Source of the DNA: CAYMLQ01 sp964390795
GTDB taxonomy: Bacteria > Verrucomicrobiota > Kiritimatiellia > RFP12 > UBA1067
Direction: 5' to 3'
Assembly: GCA_964390795.1 (NCBI GenBank)
Contig: CAYMLQ010000300.1
Location: forward strand, 1-7,627
DNA: 7,627 nucleotides
The translations under genes were made by a program, and so were the position numbers. A model generated the notes under the pieces. The model was not told where the DNA came from. It made no database searches and was given only the letters and a program-made list of their open reading frames with translations. This document shows, in pieces, positions 4,706 through 7,627 of this stretch (its first letter is position 1; each line of letters opens with the position of its first letter).

Positions 4706-7242
4706 ACATGCAACCCCTAATGGGAGCAAGGACACTCCGGTCCTTGGCGCGATCTGGGAGCAGGGACACTCCTGTCCCTGCAGCAAGGACACTCCTGTCC
4801 TTGGCGCTACCTGGGAGCAGGGACACTCCTGTCCCTGCAGCAAGGACACTCCTGTCCTTGGCGCTATCTGGGAGCAGGGACACTCCTGTCCCTGCAGCAA
4901 GGACACTCCTGCCCTTGGCGCTATCTGGGAGCAGGGACACTCCTGTCCCTGCAGCAAGGGCAGGAGTGCCCTTGCTCCCAGTCCTTCTGTTTCTGATATC
5001 CTCGCCTCTCCTCGCCTCCGACGCTCCCTGGCGCTCCTACGCCGTCTACCAGCCGCTCATCGAACGCGCCGTGGTCGTGGACGCGACCGCGCAGCCTCTG
5101 CGCTACAACCACGACAGCAGCGTCGCCTGGTTCCGCGACCGCTGGTTCTGCGTCTGGAACGCCAACGCGATCCCCGAAGAGGGCGCGCCCGGCCAGCTCA
5201 ACTATGCCAGTACCAGCCGCGACGGACTCGCGTGGTCCGCGCCCCGCCCCGCGTTTGCAGATCCCGCGCTCAGCTCCAACCCCGTGCCCTGCCCGAAAGG
5301 CACGCAGTGGCAGCCGAACCTGCTCGTGGTCGGCGAGCGCCTCTGGTGCCTCTGGAGCCAGAATAGCAAGGACGCCCACAACGGTTGCTACTTCTCGACC
5401 CTCGACGCGCCGGACGGCGTCTGGACGAACCGCCTGCTCACATGGGAGGGCCGCACCGAACCCGCCTTCGATGGCAAGCCGTTCCGCCTTTTCCCCACGC
5501 AGAACCCCGTGCGCCTGAGCACCGGCCGCGTACTCGCGCCCGTCACAATGATGGGGCCGGTCTCCGCCTCGGCCCCGGCTGGCAAGTCCGGCTGGCAGTG
5601 GCTCGAAAAGCGTAACAGTACGCTCTACACCGACGACGGCGGCGTAACCTGGCAAGTCTCACCCGGAACCACCTTGCCCGGCCTCGACTGGCGGCAGTGG
5701 GAGCCGACCGTCTTCGAGCAGCCCGACGGTTCGGTCCTCATGTTCGCCCGCAACAACCTCATCCCCGCCTTGGAACCCGGCACCGTCCGCGCCACGGAAA
5801 CGCTCACCTGGTCGGTCTCGCGCGACGGCGGCGCCACCTGGTCGCCGCACGCCTTTGTGCCGCTCGAGACCGTGGTCTCGCGCATGCACGTGCTGCGGCA
5901 GCCGGGTTCCGACCGCTTCCTGATGATCCATAACGACTGGCCCACCGGCACGTTCGGCGCCGACCGCCGCAACCTCGCGCTCTTCGTCAACCGCGGCGGC
6001 GGCATCGACTTCACAGCCGGGATCGGACTCACCGACCGCGAGCCAGAGGTGGCCTACCCGCAGATGGACATCCACGACAATTCGCTCCTCATCTCGTATA
6101 GCCAGGGCGCCTGCGGCCTGCGCAACATCCGAGCCGTACGCGTCTCGCCGCTGCCCGACCCCGGCCTGCTCTGCCTCTATCCCCGCTCGAACCTGCCGCC
6201 CGCGCCGCTGTGCGTCCTCACGAATGGCACGCTCCTCCTGGGCGGCGGCCGCGCGCTCAAATGCCGTGTCGCGCCCGCCATTCACCCGTGTACGCTCAGC
6301 ATGGAGGCCTGGATCAACCCCGACGACGACGGCGTGCTCTTCGACAACCGCGGCCCAGCCTGCGGTTTCGTCTGGGGCCTGTCGGGCGTGGCGTTCGTCC
6401 ACCTCGGCGACCCCGCCAAGAACATACGCTCGACACTCCCCGTGCCGCGCGGTCGCTGGAGCCGCGTGGGCGTCGCCATCGACTACCCGAAGGGCGCGGT
6501 CACCTTCTCCGTCAACGACCAAACCGAACGCGTCACCTTCAAGCCCGGCCGACGCTCGCTGTCCGGAACGTCGGCCACGCTCTTCGGCCCCAACCCCGCG
6601 ACCAGCAGCCTCACCGCCTTCGAGGGTGCGCTCCGCTCGCTGATCCTCGACGGCACCAACCGGCTCTTCGACGCGTCCGACCCCACCGCTTTCGCCAGCA
6701 ACTTCCTGCCTCTCTCAGGTGGCGCGCGACCTCCGGGCGCGCCGTCCCCCGGCGCCGAGTCGGCACGTCCCTCCGTCCGCGACGGCACGTCCGTGCTGCG
6801 CTTCACCGGCGCCTCCTCCGCAGGCGTTGAGCTGGACGCCAACGAGCGCGCGTCCGGCGACGCGGTCAAACTCGGGCTCGCCTTCCTGATCGAGCGCGGC
6901 GACGGCCAGACCCTCTGCACGGCTGGCGACGCCAACCAGCCCGCGCGCGTGCTCGTCCGCGGCACCGAGATCCTGCTCTGCGCCAACGGACAGACACAGG
7001 CCTGCGGCGCTGCCACCCCCGGCGCGTGGCAGCGCCTCGCACTCACGACCCGGTCTGACGTTACCCGTGTCGCGCTGGACGGCAACCCTCCCGTTGAAGT
7101 CCGGCACACCCCGGAAGCCACGTGGCTCTACCTCGGCGAAGGCTACCGCCCCGCCACCCCCGTCGGCGACGCCGCCTTCCTGCTCGATGTCGGCACGCTT
7201 CGTTCGCGGGTCACGCGCACGCGGCCTGCGGCGCGAGAGTAG
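4702..7242 (+). CDS. A2: large secreted sialidase-fold BNR protein with two LamG-like domains and a repeat-encoded N-terminus
   Basis: An 846-aa frame from ATG 4702, which overlaps the B2 stop (ATGA). Residues 8-88 are encoded by the hairpin array, including 19-aa units like GSRDTPVPAARTLLSLALS. A hydrophobic signal peptide follows at 89-105 (cleavage near A105-S106). If translation really begins at 4702, that signal would be buried behind 88 residues. An in-frame GTG at 4966 (V89) would restore a normal secreted protein of 758 aa and is a serious alternative. The propeller runs about 109-485, with Asp-boxes at 310-317 and 373-380, a degenerate one at 172-178, QWQPNLL at 202-208, NSKD at 221-224, and WEP at 333-335 with R350. 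A LamG-like sandwich lies at about 510-660 and a second, matching the C-terminus of A1, at about 695-835. The gene is paralogous to A1 throughout except for the first sandwich. No Shine-Dalgarno is seen before 4702. Substrate unknown. Confidence 0.88.
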   Translation: MNMQPLMGARTLRSLARSGSRDTPVPAARTLLSLALPGSRDTPVPAARTLLSLALSGSRDTPVPAARTLLPLALSGSRDTPVPAARAGVPLLPVLLFLISSPLLASDAPWRSYAVYQPLIERAVVVDATAQPLRYNHDSSVAWFRDRWFCVWNANAIPEEGAPGQLNYASTSRDGLAWSAPRPAFADPALSSNPVPCPKGTQWQPNLLVVGERLWCLWSQNSKDAHNGCYFSTLDAPDGVWTNRLLTWEGRTEPAFDGKPFRLFPTQNPVRLSTGRVLAPVTMMGPVSASAPAGKSGWQWLEKRNSTLYTDDGGVTWQVSPGTTLPGLDWRQWEPTVFEQPDGSVLMFARNNLIPALEPGTVRATETLTWSVSRDGGATWSPHAFVPLETVVSRMHVLRQPGSDRFLMIHNDWPTGTFGADRRNLALFVNRGGGIDFTAGIGLTDREPEVAYPQMDIHDNSLLISYSQGACGLRNIRAVRVSPLPDPGLLCLYPRSNLPPAPLCVLTNGTLLLGGGRALKCRVAPAIHPCTLSMEAWINPDDDGVLFDNRGPACGFVWGLSGVAFVHLGDPAKNIRSTLPVPRGRWSRVGVAIDYPKGAVTFSVNDQTERVTFKPGRRSLSGTSATLFGPNPATSSLTAFEGALRSLILDGTNRLFDASDPTAFASNFLPLSGGARPPGAPSPGAESARPSVRDGTSVLRFTGASSAGVELDANERASGDAVKLGLAFLIERGDGQTLCTAGDANQPARVLVRGTEILLCANGQTQACGAATPGAWQRLALTTRSDVTRVALDGNPPVEVRHTPEATWLYLGEGYRPATPVGDAAFLLDVGTLRSRVTRTRPAARE
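4722..4979 (+). repeat. Array of nine hairpin repeats with inverted ends, inside the 5' end of A2
   Basis: Nine 18-base hairpins lie at 4728, 4762, 4785, 4819, 4842, 4876, 4899, 4933 and 4956. Each has a 7-bp stem and a 4-base loop. They are arranged as a 57-base tandem unit (4756-4812, 4813-4869, 4870-4926, then a partial unit from 4927) that alternates an AGGGACA stem with an AAGGACA stem, joined by TTGGCGCTATCT-like linkers. The first and last 24 bases are inverted copies of each other with 21 of 24 positions matching. The last hairpin (4956-4973) is the only one in reverse orientation and has a GGAG loop. Because 57 is a multiple of three, copy-number changes would keep the A2 frame. This is not a CRISPR array, as there are no unique spacers. 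Confidence 0.92.
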
Positions 7243-7245
7243 CGG

Positions 7246-7380
7246 ACTAGTAGTCTGTACAGCCACAAAATTCGGTATTTTTGGCCAGGATTACATGATT
7301 TACAAGATTGAATTCATTGGCTATTAATCATGTGAATCCTGTAATCATGGCCGAATTTTCATGTTGTACTGTGTACTAGT
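7246..7380. repeat. 135-bp AT-rich imperfect palindrome just after A2; possible terminator or MITE-like element
   Basis: Inner arms 7283-7309 and 7326-7352 are inverted copies matching at 23 of 27 positions around a 16-base loop. Outer arms 7246-7275 and 7351-7380 match at 23 of 30 positions, including AAAATTCGG/CCGAATTTT and ACTAGT at both tips. The inner arms contain repeated GATTACA/GATTTACA words. The element starts three bases after the A2 stop (TAG 7240-7242) and is far more AT-rich than the genes. A transcript would fold into a long hairpin, so it could end the operon's mRNA or protect its 3' end, though no clear T-tract follows. The perfect symmetry of the tips also fits a small non-autonomous insertion. 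I see no certain target-site duplication. Confidence 0.8.
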
Positions 7381-7427
7381 ACACTCAACGTTAACTGTGT
7401 CCACCAGCCCCGACATCTTCATCCTCG

Positions 7428-7529
7428 CCCGGCGCTACCGGGAGCGGGGACACTCCTGTCCCCGGCGCTACCCGGCGCTACCCGGCGCTACCCGGGAGCG
7501 GGGACACTCCTGTCCCCGGCGGCTACCCC
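7428..7529 (+). repeat. Two GC-rich hairpin repeats with a tandem CCCGGCGCTA 10-mer
   Basis: GGGGACACTCCTGTCCCC occurs at 7446-7463 and 7500-7517, each preceded by GGGAGC. Between them the 10-mer CCCGGCGCTA is repeated three times exactly (7461-7490). A further copy precedes the first hairpin (7428-7437) and a variant, GGCGGCTACC, follows the second. This is the same family as at 1-54 and 4722-4979, but in non-coding DNA. It shows that the linker GGCGCTACC belongs to the repeat and can expand on its own. Confidence 0.9.
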
Positions 7530-7627
7530 AAGATTCAATATATCAACTTTCTGATTATGCAGTAAGTTTTGCGTAATCGGTTAGCGACAGGGGTGGTGGC
7601 AGGTACGCGCGAGGGGAAGCGGAAATC
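7530..7627. other. Intergenic tail, no gene recognised
   Basis: With 7243-7529 this completes 385 bases without a supported gene. The only structure seen here is a weak inverted repeat, GATTATGC at 7553-7560 against GCGTAATC at 7571-7578, with one mismatch and a 10-base loop. The final 40 bases return to high GC and could be approaching a gene beyond the edge, but no start with a ribosome site is visible. Confidence 0.5.

Noticed and set aside
3368..4957. Minus-strand frame (529 aa) covering B2 and the hairpin array
   Set aside because: Its N-terminus is only translated hairpin repeat and the rest is antisense to B2.
4722..4979. CRISPR array
   Set aside because: The repeats are hairpins joined by near-identical short linkers; there are no unique spacers and no cas genes.
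5659..6522. Minus-strand frame (287 aa) opposite A2
   Set aside because: Antisense shadow in high-GC codon bias; no start signal or domain.
7361..7576. Small plus-strand frame (71 aa) over the downstream repeats
   Set aside because: It starts inside the palindrome, has no ribosome site and is mostly repeat translation (ERGHSCPR twice).
7553..7578. Rho-independent terminator
   Set aside because: The stem is eight pairs with one mismatch, AT-rich, and no T-tract follows; it is too weak to call.
7243..7627. tRNA or other known structured RNA
   Set aside because: No cloverleaf or recognised RNA motif is visible; the folding potential is explained by the palindrome and the hairpin repeats.

Overview
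The window is GC-rich DNA carrying four consecutive plus-strand genes for secreted sialidase-fold (BNR/Asp-box beta-propeller) proteins. It is dotted with short hairpin repeats whose core is GGGGACACTCCTGTCCCC. Several secreted propeller paralogs in a row, lipid-free Sec-type signal peptides, LamG-like appendages and dense hairpin repeats fit a polysaccharide- or mucin-degrading member of the PVC group (Kiritimatiellota, Lentisphaerota, Verrucomicrobiota or Planctomycetota). This is an inference from gene style and from my memory of such repeats in those genomes; no marker gene is present to prove it.

Layout: 1-54 holds two hairpin repeats running directly into gene A1 (55-1851, propeller plus C-terminal LamG-like domain). 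After 38 bases comes gene B1 (1890-3320), which overlaps gene B2 (3317-4705) by the four bases ATGA. B1 and B2 are clearly a tandem duplicate pair. B2 in turn overlaps the longest frame of gene A2 (4702-7242) by ATGA. A2 is a larger paralog of A1 with a second LamG-like domain. The order is therefore A1-B1-B2-A2, and the tight spacing suggests one operon. No promoter is visible because the window begins 54 bases before A1.

The start of A2 is the most unusual part. A 258-bp array of nine hairpins (4722-4979) lies, in frame and without a stop, between the coupled ATG at 4702 and the signal peptide of A2. A1 has the same hairpins in frame immediately before its signal peptide. Hairpin stems differ between copies but keep pairing, the array ends in inverted copies, and each unit begins with GGAG. 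Together these suggest REP/BIME-like elements moved or shaped as structured DNA or RNA.

After A2 there is no convincing gene. Bases 7246-7380 form an AT-rich, 135-bp imperfect palindrome starting three bases after the stop codon. Bases 7428-7529 hold two more GC-rich hairpins with a tandem 10-mer. The last hundred bases hold nothing I can name.

The four proteins probably act together outside the cytoplasm on glycans, as hydrolases or carbohydrate-binding propellers. The substrate cannot be read from the sequence. The classical sialidase FRIP arginine motif is not visible in any of them, so 'sialidase' describes the fold and not a proven activity.
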